Shown here: in pieces, positions 26,795-35,793 of the stretch
Layout: the number at the start of each line of letters is the position of its first letter
Position numbering within the stretch: the stretch's first letter is position 1
NCBI GenBank assembly: GCA_963664835.2
Contig: CAXXUG010000012.1
Location: forward strand, 149,361-213,360
DNA: 64,000 nt
Reading direction: 5' to 3'
From: G963664835 sp963664835
GTDB taxonomy: Bacteria > Chloroflexota > UBA6077 > FW602-bin22 > JBCLEL01
The notes under the pieces: model-generated
The model's input: only the letters and a program-made list of their open reading frames with translations
Database searches by the model: none
Told to the model about the DNA's origin: nothing
Translations under genes and position numbers: made by a program

Positions 26795-27638
26795 ACTTAT
26801 CGACTCCGAGATACGCTCGGCATTACAAGAGAATGCCACCGCACAACCAAGCATCGAGCCGCTTGCGCCAATGCGTTTGAGCCGGCACGTCGCCCAAGCA
26901 AGTCTCAGCGCCACGCCCTCCGGTTCGGAACGGGTCTCAAACCGTTGTCTCAGCATTGGTGACACGGGCGAGTTCGTGAATGCGCGTCCTTGGCGCAATC
27001 GGACAGAGATCCTCGAGATCCTGGAGATGACTAGTGGCCCAAGAATAGGGCGACTGCTGAATGATCTCAGCCGCCGGTTCGCCGACCAAGGCGGCCAACT
27101 CATACTCACTAATCACAGTCTATTCTCATCTAACAAAGCGATCTTCAGGCACGCTGGGTTTGTACTGTTGGAAGAGATAATTGAGATGGTGTCCGAGGGG
27201 CCGGCGCTCCTAGAGTACAGGCCGCGGTCTGCAATTGGATTCAGGCGGGAAAACGATCCAGCCAGGTTGATCGGAATCGACCGCGAGGCGTTCTCATGGC
27301 TTTGGCGCAACTCCGAGCAAGAGATGGCCACCTACTTGCAGCAGGCAGGGGTCAGAGCGTTTGCTGCCAGTACGAATGGAGAGCTAGCCGGCTACCTTAC
27401 CTACACTGTGCATCGTGGTTTCGCACATATCGACCGTATGGCGATCTTGCCGGAGGAACAGGGAAGAGGCCTTGGCAAAGCTATGATGAGTTGGAGTCTC
27501 GGAAAGATAAGAGAATCCGGTAGGGAGAACGTTATTCTAACCACTCAGCGAACCAACACGCGTTCTCAGAATCTGTACATGAGATTCGGATTCACTGAGA
27601 CGGGACGGGGATATTCGATATTTGGGAAGTGGCTGTAG
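26778..27638 (+). CDS. GNAT family N-acetyltransferase
   Basis: About 286 residues if it starts at GTG 26778, which overlaps the lipoprotein stop; ATG 26871 is an alternative. The frame extends farther upstream inside the lipoprotein gene, but that part is a shadow. The C-terminal 130 residues form a GNAT domain: AGYLTYTVHRGFAHIDRMAIL, then the acetyl-CoA loop PEEQGRGLGKAMM, and NLYMRFGFTETGRGYSIFGKW. The N-terminal half has GNAT-like elements too (NHSLFSSNKAIFRHAGFVLLEE) but lacks a clear acetyl-CoA loop, so the protein may be a tandem GNAT with a degenerate first domain. Acceptor unknown. Confidence 0.82.
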   Translation: MPLRDRLIDSEIRSALQENATAQPSIEPLAPMRLSRHVAQASLSATPSGSERVSNRCLSIGDTGEFVNARPWRNRTEILEILEMTSGPRIGRLLNDLSRRFADQGGQLILTNHSLFSSNKAIFRHAGFVLLEEIIEMVSEGPALLEYRPRSAIGFRRENDPARLIGIDREAFSWLWRNSEQEMATYLQQAGVRAFAASTNGELAGYLTYTVHRGFAHIDRMAILPEEQGRGLGKAMMSWSLGKIRESGRENVILTTQRTNTRSQNLYMRFGFTETGRGYSIFGKWL

Positions 27639-27706
27639 TCAGGCACAAAGCTGAAAACCCGGCTTGATCGAAAGTCGCTTCAATTTACAGGTGGGTCGCC
27701 CATTAT

Positions 27707-28465
27707 ATGAAGATACACGTGATTACTCTTTTTCCTGAAATGTTCAGAGGTCCGTTCGACAAGAGCATAATCGGACGCGCATCGGACCGCGGGTTAGTGG
27801 AAGTCAATATCGTAGATTTGCGTGGGTTTGGGATTGGCAGACACAAGCTGACCGACGATATTGTCTATGGTGGTGGGGCCGGTATGTTAATGAAGCCCGA
27901 GCCAATTGTTTCGGCTGTGGAATCGATAATTCTTGATTCCGAAAGGGAATCGGCTCGATCCGCTTGGGTTGTTTTGACCTCGGCTCGTGGCAGGCTCTTC
28001 AATCAGCGGGTTGCCGCGGAACTGTGCAATCACTCAGAATTGATCGTAATTTGCGGTCGTTATGAGGGCGTCGACGAGCGTGTGTCTCAGTTGGTGGTCG
28101 ACGATGAGATTTCAGTGGGCGACTATGTGTTGACCGGCGGTGAGATTGCGGCAATATCGATAGTTGACGCGACGGTTCGCCTGTTGCCGGGAGTAGTGGG
28201 CAGCACGCAGTCGCTGGAGGATGAATCGCACTCGCGCGAATTACTGGAGCACCCCCAATACACACGGCCGGCAGTCTATCGGGAAATGGAAGTGCCTAAG
28301 GTGCTCTTGTCGGGGCATCACGCGGAAATAGCACGTTGGAGGAGAGAACAATCTATACTTACAACCGCGCACAGGAGACCCGATCTTCTGGCAATGGCGC
28401 ACTTGAACGACACCGAAAGGGCTATTGCCGAGGAGGCAGTTGAGTCGCCGGGGGAGGACGCTTGA
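27707..28465 (+). CDS. trmD: tRNA (guanine-N1)-methyltransferase TrmD
   Basis: 252 residues of the SPOUT (knotted) methyltransferase family. It makes m1G37 next to the anticodon in tRNAs reading CNN codons and so prevents +1 frameshifting. Recognisable blocks are HVITLFPEMFRGPFDKSIIGRA, YGGGAGMLMKPEPI, ICGRYEGVDERV, YVLTGGE and LEHPQYTRP, all in family order. Length is normal. It overlaps the following cinA gene by four bases (TTGA), so the two are probably translated together. The usual neighbours rimM, rpsP and rplS are absent here. Confidence 0.97.
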   Translation: MKIHVITLFPEMFRGPFDKSIIGRASDRGLVEVNIVDLRGFGIGRHKLTDDIVYGGGAGMLMKPEPIVSAVESIILDSERESARSAWVVLTSARGRLFNQRVAAELCNHSELIVICGRYEGVDERVSQLVVDDEISVGDYVLTGGEIAAISIVDATVRLLPGVVGSTQSLEDESHSRELLEHPQYTRPAVYREMEVPKVLLSGHHAEIARWRREQSILTTAHRRPDLLAMAHLNDTERAIAEEAVESPGEDA

Positions 28466-29712
28466 AAGCCGAGATCATATCAGTTGGCACCGAGTTGTTA
28501 CTGGGTCATATCGTAGATACGAACGCCGCCTACCTTGCGCAGGAGCTGTCGGCACTCGGTATCGACCTCTATTGGGGGACGCACGTCGGAGACAATCTGG
28601 AACGCGTGACTGAGTCTTTTCGGCGGGCAATGTCACGCTCGGATTTCGTGATTGTGACCGGTGGGTTGGGCCCAACCGAAGATGACCTGACTCGCGAGAG
28701 CATAGCTGCCGCTTTGAACGAGGAAATGGTGGTCGTGCCTAAACTTGAGACGGAGCTAAGAGAGTTCTTCGAGCGACGGGGCCGGCCAATGCCTGAACGC
28801 AACGTAAAGCAAGCCACTCTCATTCCGTCGGCGCGGGCAGTCCCAAATCCCATAGGTACCGCTCCTGGATGGTGGGTCGAGAAGCATGGGACGATGATCG
28901 CGGCGATGCCGGGCGTGCCCAACGAGATGTATCGGATGTGGCGGAATGAGATCGCACCTCGCCTGTTGAAGGGCGAGGACAGTGCGGTAATCCATACCAA
29001 GATTGTCAAAGTGCTTGGCATCGGTGAGTCTCACGTTGAGGAGATAATTCAGCCACTGCTTGCCAGCACGAATCCGACGCTCGCGACGTATGCGAAGTCG
29101 GACGGGATCCACGTCCGGATAACGGCAAAGGCAGCATCGGTAGAAGAGGCGCGCAGCCTATTGCTGGACCCAGAGGCAGAGGTCCGTCGGCTGTTGGGGC
29201 CGGCGATCTACGGTGTGGACGACGAGACAATTGAGTCTATCGTCTTGCGCCAATTGGATTCGAATGGCAAGACTGTTGCCTGCGTCGAAGCCATCACTGG
29301 GGGACTGATTTCTGCGGCACTGGCGGATGCCGCCGCAGGGGGCTCGAATGTCTTCAAGGGCGGCTTGGTGGCAGACTCGACGGAGGCGAAAGCCAGGTGG
29401 GGGATCGATCGGAGGCTGATGGAGTCCGCCGGCGAAGTGAGTGCGGCAGTCTCTGAATCAATGGCCACTCTGGCGCGGCGGCATTTTGACGCGGAAGTTG
29501 GTATCGGCGTCACGGGTGTAGCCGGCCCTGAACCATACCGGGGTCAGGGGCCAGGGTCGATTCACTTGGCAATCGATGACGGGGGACAGCTCGTTTGTCA
29601 CAGCGAGATTGGATTCGGCAACACTCCGTCCACCGTCAAGTCGCGAACGGTGGTGGCTGCACTCGATATGCTAAGGCGTCACCTCGCAGGCATTTTCCCT
29701 TCAGCCAGCTAG
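28462..29712 (+). CDS. cinA: CinA-family protein (molybdopterin-binding domain plus altered PncC domain)
   Basis: 416 residues. The N-terminal half is the MoCF-like COG1058 domain (AEIISVGTELLLGHIVDTNAAYL, VIVTGGLGPTEDDLTRE), associated with ADP-ribose or pyridine-nucleotide hydrolysis. The C-terminal half is the PncC/NMN amidase fold. In active PncC domains the segment around residues 275-281 reads (A)ESCTGG; here it reads VEAITGG, so the serine nucleophile is Ala277. The later GGVVAYS motif is GGLVADS, and TGxAGPGG is TGVAGPEPYRGQGPG. Deamidase activity is therefore doubtful. The start is TTG with GGGGGAGGA upstream, overlapping trmD by four bases. Confidence 0.92.
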   Translation: MKAEIISVGTELLLGHIVDTNAAYLAQELSALGIDLYWGTHVGDNLERVTESFRRAMSRSDFVIVTGGLGPTEDDLTRESIAAALNEEMVVVPKLETELREFFERRGRPMPERNVKQATLIPSARAVPNPIGTAPGWWVEKHGTMIAAMPGVPNEMYRMWRNEIAPRLLKGEDSAVIHTKIVKVLGIGESHVEEIIQPLLASTNPTLATYAKSDGIHVRITAKAASVEEARSLLLDPEAEVRRLLGPAIYGVDDETIESIVLRQLDSNGKTVACVEAITGGLISAALADAAAGGSNVFKGGLVADSTEAKARWGIDRRLMESAGEVSAAVSESMATLARRHFDAEVGIGVTGVAGPEPYRGQGPGSIHLAIDDGGQLVCHSEIGFGNTPSTVKSRTVVAALDMLRRHLAGIFPSAS

Positions 29713-29914
29713 TCTTTGTACGCTCAGATTAATCTCTGCGGCAAGAACCGGAACAGCATTCGATACCCTAAGGAAAGCAGGCGCTTAGCGTAATCGACGC
29801 GCGGGAGCGTGTTATTTCCTGTTCGGGATGTTTCGATTCGAAGCCCTTCGGACCAGTTTTCCAATAGTCAGACCGGTTTGATTGGCTCGCCGTGCGGCGA
29901 GGTGGCACGGGTTT

Positions 29915-30463
29915 TCAGGAGGCGACGCGAGTCCTCTTGATGTACTCGACGACAAACTTCAGTCGATCGTCGTACTCCGCCTGACGAAGAAGTGCCGAGT
30001 CCATATAAGTCGCGTAGGAAGTATCGCGTCCAGTTATTTGCGAAAGCTGTTGGGCCAAGCGGACCTTTTCCTCCGACAGCTCCGCAAAGCGGCTCAGCGG
30101 GTCCGCCAGGCTCTTGAGTGTAACCAGAATTGCAGCCCGTATTTGCGCCAACTCCGCACTCGCGTCGTCGTCTCGGCCGGTAAGATCAGACGCAGTGGCA
30201 CTAACGCCGATGCTCTCCACGCGCTCAATCTTCTCGTCCAATTCGGCGATAACCAAGCGCTTTCGTTCGATCTCTATCGTCACAGTCTCCAGGTTCCTCT
30301 GTACGTGGCTTACGGCGCCGCGGTACACAACTCCAGAATTTCCCTGTTGTTTGGTTGCCTCAACCTGTTTCTGAATCTCCGACTGCCGGCGAATTAGATA
30401 GATCAGTCCAACTTCGTGTTGGGCTTTCAACGACTTCAGCTCGACCAGGTTTCCTGACTGCAC
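29915..30463 (-). CDS. Small coiled-coil protein of unknown function
   Basis: 182 residues, helical and charged, with no signal peptide, membrane helix or known domain. Two helical arms (about residues 5-95 and 105-180) are separated by a short polar linker (ATASDLTGRDDDAS). The start ATG has GAGGAGCAAATT upstream on the coding strand, a plausible ribosome-binding site. It stands alone, convergent with cinA and divergent from the c-di-AMP receptor gene. It could be a small scaffold or binding protein; nothing in the sequence gives a function. Confidence 0.65.
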   Translation of the reverse strand: MQSGNLVELKSLKAQHEVGLIYLIRRQSEIQKQVEATKQQGNSGVVYRGAVSHVQRNLETVTIEIERKRLVIAELDEKIERVESIGVSATASDLTGRDDDASAELAQIRAAILVTLKSLADPLSRFAELSEEKVRLAQQLSQITGRDTSYATYMDSALLRQAEYDDRLKFVVEYIKRTRVAS

Positions 30464-30637
30464 CGAATTTGCTCCTCATGTGATGTCCAAACGCTTGTCA
30501 AGCAGACTACCTGAAAGACTATTCAGAATCTTAGTGGGCCAACGTTCCAAAGCAACTCCAACATAATTGGAGACTAGGACAAATCTTGGCCTTCGAGACG
30601 ATCAATTGGTTGGTGGAAGGGGGTAGGGGATATCAAA

Positions 30638-30667
30638 TTGACGTAGTTGTTTGAAAATCCCTATAAT
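30638..30667 (+). promoter_or_regulatory. Strong sigma70-type promoter upstream of the DUF970 gene
   Basis: TTGACG (30638-30643) and a perfect TATAAT (30662-30667) separated by 18 bases. Transcription would start near 30674, about 195 bases before the TTG start at 30868. Confidence 0.7.
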
Positions 30668-30867
30668 CTGCGCACCGAAAGATTACCGCGCGATCCAGCT
30701 TCGATGATGGGATCTTGATTCGAGCGTTGTCCCAGCGCACTCATTCCCGCCGATGCGCTTTACCGAAGACAGATATCCAGCTAATTAGGTGGGCGCACAG
30801 CCACGTTGACACATTCTAGTCGTTTCGGCTCAGCAAAATCCACCCGAGAATTCTAGGAGGCGTCGGT

Positions 30868-31110
30868 TTGAGACTCTTGGTCGCCATCATGAAAGAAGAT
30901 GAGGCAAGTGCCGTTGTGGACATGTTGATGGACCGGGAGTACCGCGCGACGAGGATAAACACGGCCGGCGGTTTTTTCAAGCGCGGCAACTCGACATTAT
31001 TGATAGGCGTCGAGGATGATCAGATAGACGACGTGATGAACCTGATCAATACGAGCTCGGACACAACGACTGTATTCGTGCTAAATGTATTGCGACACGA
31101 GAGGTTGTGA
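30868..31110 (+). CDS. Short DUF970 (cyclic-di-AMP receptor) protein
   Basis: 80 residues matching the PII-like DUF970/PstA/DarA family, homotrimeric cytoplasmic c-di-AMP sensors. The central block TAGGFFKRGNSTLLIGVEDDQIDDVMNLI (residues 32-60) is the family signature. The usual length is about 105-110 residues; this one lacks much of the loop and the C-terminal strand region. The start is TTG with TAGGAGG a few bases upstream, so the N-terminus is complete. A PgpH-type c-di-AMP phosphodiesterase is encoded at 52112-54220. It converges on secF with only seven bases between the stops. Confidence 0.88.
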   Translation: MRLLVAIMKEDEASAVVDMLMDREYRATRINTAGGFFKRGNSTLLIGVEDDQIDDVMNLINTSSDTTTVFVLNVLRHERL

Positions 31111-31117
31111 GCAGAGT

Positions 31118-32062
31118 TCAAGCCCTCCGCTCGTCGGGGCCGGTTGGTGTCCTATTCCGAAAGACTCTGCTCAAGAGCCGGTTGAAGTCCCCTTCAGTCC
31201 AAGCGTAGAGTACCTGGCTCGCGTTGAAGATAGATGAGTAAGTGCCGCTGACGATCCCTATCATCAGGGTGATCGCGAACCACTTAATGGTTTCGCCTCC
31301 AAAGAGAATTATCGCCAACAACGTAAACACCACAGTGATAGACGTGGTGAGCGACCTTCCCAATGTCTGAAACAAGGAGTGGTTCAAGACCAGCTTGAAC
31401 GGCTCGTTAGGGAATCGGAGCAGGTTCTCACGCACCCGATCGAACACAACGATTGTGTCGTGTACTGAAAAGCCAATTACGGTCAGGATTGCGGTAACGA
31501 ACATAGCGTCAACGTCGACGTGAAAGATCCGTCCCAATATGGAGAACAAGCCAAGGACGACGAGCGCGTCGTGCGTCAGGGCAATGACCGCGCAGGCGCC
31601 GTAGCGAAAGGCTCCCTGCACCTGCCGGAAGGCCCACCAGAGATAGAGGAGAATCCCTATACAGGCCAATGCTACGGCGATGATCGCTCTCTGGGCGATC
31701 TCGGCGCCAACGGTAGGCCCGATCGACTCGAAACGCAACTCATCGAATTCTCCGCCGATCGCCGACAGCTCGTCCACCGCTGCAGCCTTTGCCGGCGAGT
31801 CCGGCGGGAGCTCCCTGGTACGGATAAGCACCGTCTTATCACCAGTAGTTTGGACTACCGACTCGTAACCCAAAGACTCGAGCGCCTCACGGATAGGGCC
31901 GGGCTGTGCGTCTTCGGCGAACTCTATCTCCCAAAGTGTTCCGCCAGTGAAGTCGATGCCGAGCCGGAGACCGTTTGGCGCAAGGAGAGAGATCAGGCCC
32001 AGTAGGATGACCACCGTAGACAGAATGAAATATCGTCCCCGGTGGCTGACAATGTCGATCAA
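31118..32062 (-). CDS. secF: Protein translocase subunit SecF
   Basis: 314 residues with six predicted membrane helices and one large periplasmic loop after helix 1. The signature GIDFTGGTLWEIEF follows helix 1. The C-terminal half has the RND-type motifs TAILTVIGFSVHDTIVVFDRVREN and GRSLTTSITVVFTLLAIILFGGETIKWFA. With SecD it uses the proton-motive force to help complete preprotein export through SecYEG. It lies 27 bases downstream of secD on the same strand. The start is TTG. Confidence 0.96.
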   Translation of the reverse strand: MIDIVSHRGRYFILSTVVILLGLISLLAPNGLRLGIDFTGGTLWEIEFAEDAQPGPIREALESLGYESVVQTTGDKTVLIRTRELPPDSPAKAAAVDELSAIGGEFDELRFESIGPTVGAEIAQRAIIAVALACIGILLYLWWAFRQVQGAFRYGACAVIALTHDALVVLGLFSILGRIFHVDVDAMFVTAILTVIGFSVHDTIVVFDRVRENLLRFPNEPFKLVLNHSLFQTLGRSLTTSITVVFTLLAIILFGGETIKWFAITLMIGIVSGTYSSIFNASQVLYAWTEGDFNRLLSRVFRNRTPTGPDERRA

Positions 32063-32089
32063 TGCAACCTCGACAAAGATGGGATCGGG

Positions 32090-33469
32090 CTAAGTAGCGG
32101 GAAACCAGTGGCGGCTGAGGCCGCCACTGATGCTGAACAGAATCCTGAGCAGCGTACGACTAACGATTATGGCCGTGAACATACTGACTAGGACGCCAAT
32201 CGCCAAAGTGACGGCGAATCCTTGGATAATGCTCGCGCCCAAGGTCGCACCAAAATAGATCAGAATCGCACAGGTGATCAACGTCGATATATTCGAATCC
32301 CGGATCGAGCTCCATGCGCGGTCAAAGCCGGCTTCTAGAGCTGAACGCATGCTCTTACCGAGGCGAAGCTCTTCCTTCGTACGCTCGAAAATAAGAATGT
32401 TGGCGTCGACCGCCATCCCAACCGAGAGAATAAACCCAGCACCTCCGGCTAACGTGAGTGTGACTGGTTGGAACGGGTTTTTGAAGATCGCGAACACTAT
32501 GACTGCGTACGCGGCGAGAGCGAGGTTGGCTACGAGGCCGGCTAGCCGGTAGTAGATGACCATGAATACAGCGACAATCGCCAGTCCAACCGCTCCGGCG
32601 ACGTAACTCTTCTGCAGAGAGTCTTGTCCCAAACTTGGGCCTATGGTTCTCGTTTGAACGATCTTCAACGGGACAGGCAACGCACCATACTTCAGTTGAA
32701 TGACCGTCGACTGGGCTTCTTCGAGCGGGTACCCCGAGGCTCCGCCTCTAATTACGCCTCTGCCGCGGGTGATGGCGGTTTCTATGACAGCCGAGGAAAT
32801 CACCTCATTGTCCATTAGGATCGACATCCACTGACCGACGTTATTGGAGGTGAAATCGCCAAAGATTTCTGTACCCTCAGGGGTCAGCGAGAACTCTATT
32901 TGCACTCGGTTAAGTTCGTCATATCCAACCGCCGCATCGGACAGGTGACGTCCTTCAATAACGGTTTCGTAAACTTGTGCCTCCGCATCTGGCTCGCTAT
33001 CTCCTTCTACGCCGACGGGCGCCTCAGGGCCGCCGAGCGTAGTCTTCACTTTGTCGCCAAGCTGCAACGGCGTAGGGCCGGATCCAACAAACTCCAAGCG
33101 GCCAGTTTGCCCGAAGGTCTGAACCGCCCTGTCGGGGTCTTTCACGCCGGGCAGCTCGACGATAATCCGATTATTCTGTGCAAGCTGTATCACGGGTTCT
33201 ACAACGCCTAAAGCGTTGACACGACGCTCGATGATGAGCTTGGCTGCCTCCATGGACTCCGGCTGGACGGCTGCTCCCTCGGGCACCTGGGCTTCAAGGA
33301 GGACCTGGATACCGCCTTGAAGATCTAGGCCCTGCCGGACTTCGATTTCTCGATCTATGCGTGTTCCGCCTATACTGAAATGCAATCCAGGATTGTCCGG
33401 CAAAGCGATCCAAACCGCGGCGACGACAATGAGGATGATGAAAGCCAGCCAGCGAAAGTGTTTAGTCAA
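32090..33469 (-). CDS. secD: Protein translocase subunit SecD
   Basis: 459 residues. The first membrane helix (about residues 5-22) is followed by RQGLDLQGGIQVLLEAQVP, the SecD signature, and a periplasmic P1/P4 region. Five C-terminal helices follow, with GGAGFILSVGMAVDANILIFERTKEELR and SNISTLITCAILIYFG as RND-like blocks. Length is short but normal for a Gram-positive-type or Chloroflexota SecD. It is the upstream member of a secD-secF operon. The start is TTG. No yajC gene is seen immediately upstream. Confidence 0.96.
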   Translation of the reverse strand: MTKHFRWLAFIILIVVAAVWIALPDNPGLHFSIGGTRIDREIEVRQGLDLQGGIQVLLEAQVPEGAAVQPESMEAAKLIIERRVNALGVVEPVIQLAQNNRIIVELPGVKDPDRAVQTFGQTGRLEFVGSGPTPLQLGDKVKTTLGGPEAPVGVEGDSEPDAEAQVYETVIEGRHLSDAAVGYDELNRVQIEFSLTPEGTEIFGDFTSNNVGQWMSILMDNEVISSAVIETAITRGRGVIRGGASGYPLEEAQSTVIQLKYGALPVPLKIVQTRTIGPSLGQDSLQKSYVAGAVGLAIVAVFMVIYYRLAGLVANLALAAYAVIVFAIFKNPFQPVTLTLAGGAGFILSVGMAVDANILIFERTKEELRLGKSMRSALEAGFDRAWSSIRDSNISTLITCAILIYFGATLGASIIQGFAVTLAIGVLVSMFTAIIVSRTLLRILFSISGGLSRHWFPAT

Positions 33470-33688
33470 CGGCTAACCCACAATGCGAATCGGTCCTTCC
33501 AATTGCTTCCAGCAAAACCCGGCTACTCTCTGTTGGTTGGAACGCGATGAAGTAGTAAGGTAGGCAACAGGGAAAACGAAGCGTTCATCGCGCGAGCAAA
33601 TGTTAGCAGCCATATTCTTACGCGTCCATCCAATCTGGCGCAGCGATCGTGGATTGCGTGGGCAGGAATGGAGCACATCCGATCCTGC

Positions 33689-34564
33689 TCAGGCGACAAT
33701 GTTCATGGATCGCAAGATTTGCGGAACTTCGATGGGGCTTTCAGCAACGCGGACCCCGACATCATTGAGAGCCTGAACCTTGCCGGCGGCGGTACCTGAC
33801 CCGCCCGAAACGATCGCGCCGGCGTGACCCATCCTCTTGTCAGCCGGCGCGGTTCTGCCTGCTACAAAGGCGACCACGGGTTTGGGAAAACCAAGCCCGA
33901 TGAACTCGGCGGCGCGCTCCTCGTCGTTGCCACCAATCTCGCCAATCAGCACAACAGCCTCAGTTTGGTCGTCGTCCGCAAAGAGCCGGAGGATGTCAAC
34001 AAACGTCGTGCCGATAATAGGGTCTCCTCCGATTCCGACGCAGGTCGACTGGCCGTATCCGGCCCCAGTCAACGCATTGACTATTTCATAGGTCAACGTG
34101 CCGCTACGGGACACCAGGCCGATGTTTCCTCGTCGGTGGATATGTGCCGGCATTATGCCGACCTTCGCGAGTCCCGGCGCGATTACACCAGGGCAGTTCG
34201 GTCCGATCAAACGCGCCCCGCGCTTTCGGATGATGCTATCAACCCTCGCCATGTCGATAGTTGGAATCCCTTCGGTTATACAGATGATGAGCGGGAGGCC
34301 GGCGTCAGCGGCTTCCAGGATCGCATCTGGAGCGAAGGGCGCCGGCACGTAAATATTGGCGGCATTTGCTCCGGAGGCGTCGACGGCATCGCGCACCGTG
34401 TCGAACACGGGCACTCCGGCGACCTCGCTTCCGCCCCGGCCTGGCGTGACTCCGGCGACGACGTTGGTGCCATACCCGATCATCTGGCGGGTATGGAACT
34501 CGCCTTCCCGCCCGGTGATTCCCTGAACCAAGAGACGGGTGTCCGAACCGACTAGAATGCTCAT
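33689..34564 (-). CDS. sucD: Succinate-CoA ligase, alpha subunit
   Basis: 291 residues. It has an N-terminal CoA-binding Rossmann domain (RLLVQGITGREGEFHTRQMIGYG) and a ligase-CoA domain. The phosphohistidine that carries phosphate between nucleotide and succinyl-CoA is His247 in RMGHAGAIVSGGSGTA. Further family blocks are GPNCPGVIAPG and SRSGTLTYEI. The protein forms a heterotetramer with SucB/SucC-type beta chains in the TCA cycle. Its ATG overlaps the sucC stop by four bases (ATGA), so the subunits are translationally coupled. Confidence 0.97.
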   Translation of the reverse strand: MSILVGSDTRLLVQGITGREGEFHTRQMIGYGTNVVAGVTPGRGGSEVAGVPVFDTVRDAVDASGANAANIYVPAPFAPDAILEAADAGLPLIICITEGIPTIDMARVDSIIRKRGARLIGPNCPGVIAPGLAKVGIMPAHIHRRGNIGLVSRSGTLTYEIVNALTGAGYGQSTCVGIGGDPIIGTTFVDILRLFADDDQTEAVVLIGEIGGNDEERAAEFIGLGFPKPVVAFVAGRTAPADKRMGHAGAIVSGGSGTAAGKVQALNDVGVRVAESPIEVPQILRSMNIVA

Positions 34565-35709
34565 TTGGATTCCGCTGCCAAGTTCAGCGTGCCAATGACG
34601 GCTCTGGCGGCCTCGGTCACGGAGGTGACCGCGGTCAAGCCTGCCTGTCGCAGTATGCGCCGGCCCTCTTGTTCGTTGGTGCCCACCAGACGAACTACGA
34701 TTGGAACATCGACGTCTACCTGCTCAAGTGCAGCGATTATCCCCCTGGCAACTTCATCACAGCGAGTGATCCCACCAAAGATGTTGATGAGCACCGCTTT
34801 GACCTTTGGATCGGTAATCACCAGGCGCAGCGCGGTCGCGACTGTTTCGGCGCGGGCGCCTCCGCCTATGTCCAAGAAATTGGCTGGCTCCGCGCCATAT
34901 AGCTTGACGAGGTCCATCGTGGCCATCGCGAGGCCGGCGCCATTCACGATACAGCCGACTTCACCGTCTAGCTTGACGTAGCTCAACTCCTGCTCTCGCG
35001 CCAGCCGCTCGAGGGGATCCTCCGACTCGAGATCGCGAAGCGCGGCAAGCTCGGTTTGTCTGAAAAGGGAGTTGTCGTCGATCGAGAGCTTGGCATCCAG
35101 GGGCCGCAAGTTGCCGGAGCCGTCGACTATCAAGGGATTGATTTCGCAAAGCGAGGCGTCCAAGCCCATGAACGCTTGGTAAAGAGAAGCAGCGATCCCG
35201 GTGAATTGGCGAACCTGCGCCGGCGAGAGGCCGAGTCTGAATCCGATCTGTCTCGACTGGAACTCCTGCAGACCGAGCAATGGATCAATGGGCAGGGAGA
35301 TAATCTGCTCCGGGGTCTGTCGATTCACCTCTTCGATGTCGACTCCGCCGGCGGCGCTTGCCATCAGTACCGGCCGCCGAGACACGCGATCGATGATGAT
35401 TCCCAGATAGAACTCGTGCAGGATATCGGTCGCTTCGACCACAAGCACGCGATTGACGGGGAAGCCTTTGATGTTCAGGGCAAGAATCTGCCTGGCTATA
35501 TCCTTGGCTTGGCCGGTGTTTCCGGCCAGTCTGACGCCGCCGGCCTTGCCCCTACCGCCGGTCAGCACCTGTGCTTTCACTACGACCGGGCCGCCAATCT
35601 GCGCGGCGATGCTGGCCGCCTCATCGGGGGTGGAGGCGATGCTTCCGTCTGGATAGGGCAATCCGAATCTGCTTAGCAGTTGTCGGGCCTGATACTCGTG
35701 GAGATTCAA
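34561..35709 (-). CDS. sucC: Succinate-CoA ligase, beta subunit
   Basis: 382 residues. An N-terminal ATP-grasp domain (MNLHEYQARQLLSRFGLPYP, VVKAQVLTGGRGKAGGVRLA) binds the nucleotide. The C-terminal ligase domain has the motifs VGCIVNGAGLAMATMD, PANFLDIGGGA, INIFGGITRCDEVARGI and RLVGTNEQEGRRIL. It supplies the nucleotide site of the TCA-cycle enzyme and sits immediately before sucD. The nucleotide preference (ATP or GTP) is not decided here. Confidence 0.97.
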   Translation of the reverse strand: MNLHEYQARQLLSRFGLPYPDGSIASTPDEAASIAAQIGGPVVVKAQVLTGGRGKAGGVRLAGNTGQAKDIARQILALNIKGFPVNRVLVVEATDILHEFYLGIIIDRVSRRPVLMASAAGGVDIEEVNRQTPEQIISLPIDPLLGLQEFQSRQIGFRLGLSPAQVRQFTGIAASLYQAFMGLDASLCEINPLIVDGSGNLRPLDAKLSIDDNSLFRQTELAALRDLESEDPLERLAREQELSYVKLDGEVGCIVNGAGLAMATMDLVKLYGAEPANFLDIGGGARAETVATALRLVITDPKVKAVLINIFGGITRCDEVARGIIAALEQVDVDVPIVVRLVGTNEQEGRRILRQAGLTAVTSVTEAARAVIGTLNLAAESK

Positions 35710-35793
35710 CTAATCATCCTGCACAAAGATAGACACCGTTATAGTGGGGTGTAGGGCGGTTCATTCCGCGAACGAGCGATTTGCTTGCGTAAG

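Larger units (their letters stand above)
29713..30867. other. Flanks of the hypothetical gene at 29915
   Basis: The 29713-29914 gap shows no gene or repeat that I recognise. The 30464-30867 gap holds a strong promoter (30638-30667) and then a leader of about 195 bases in front of the DUF970 gene. Confidence 0.6.

Noticed and set aside
30674..30867. Cyclic-di-AMP (ydaO-type) riboswitch in the leader of the DUF970 gene
   Set aside because: No conserved ydaO core was recognised by eye; the leader is reported only as unexplained.
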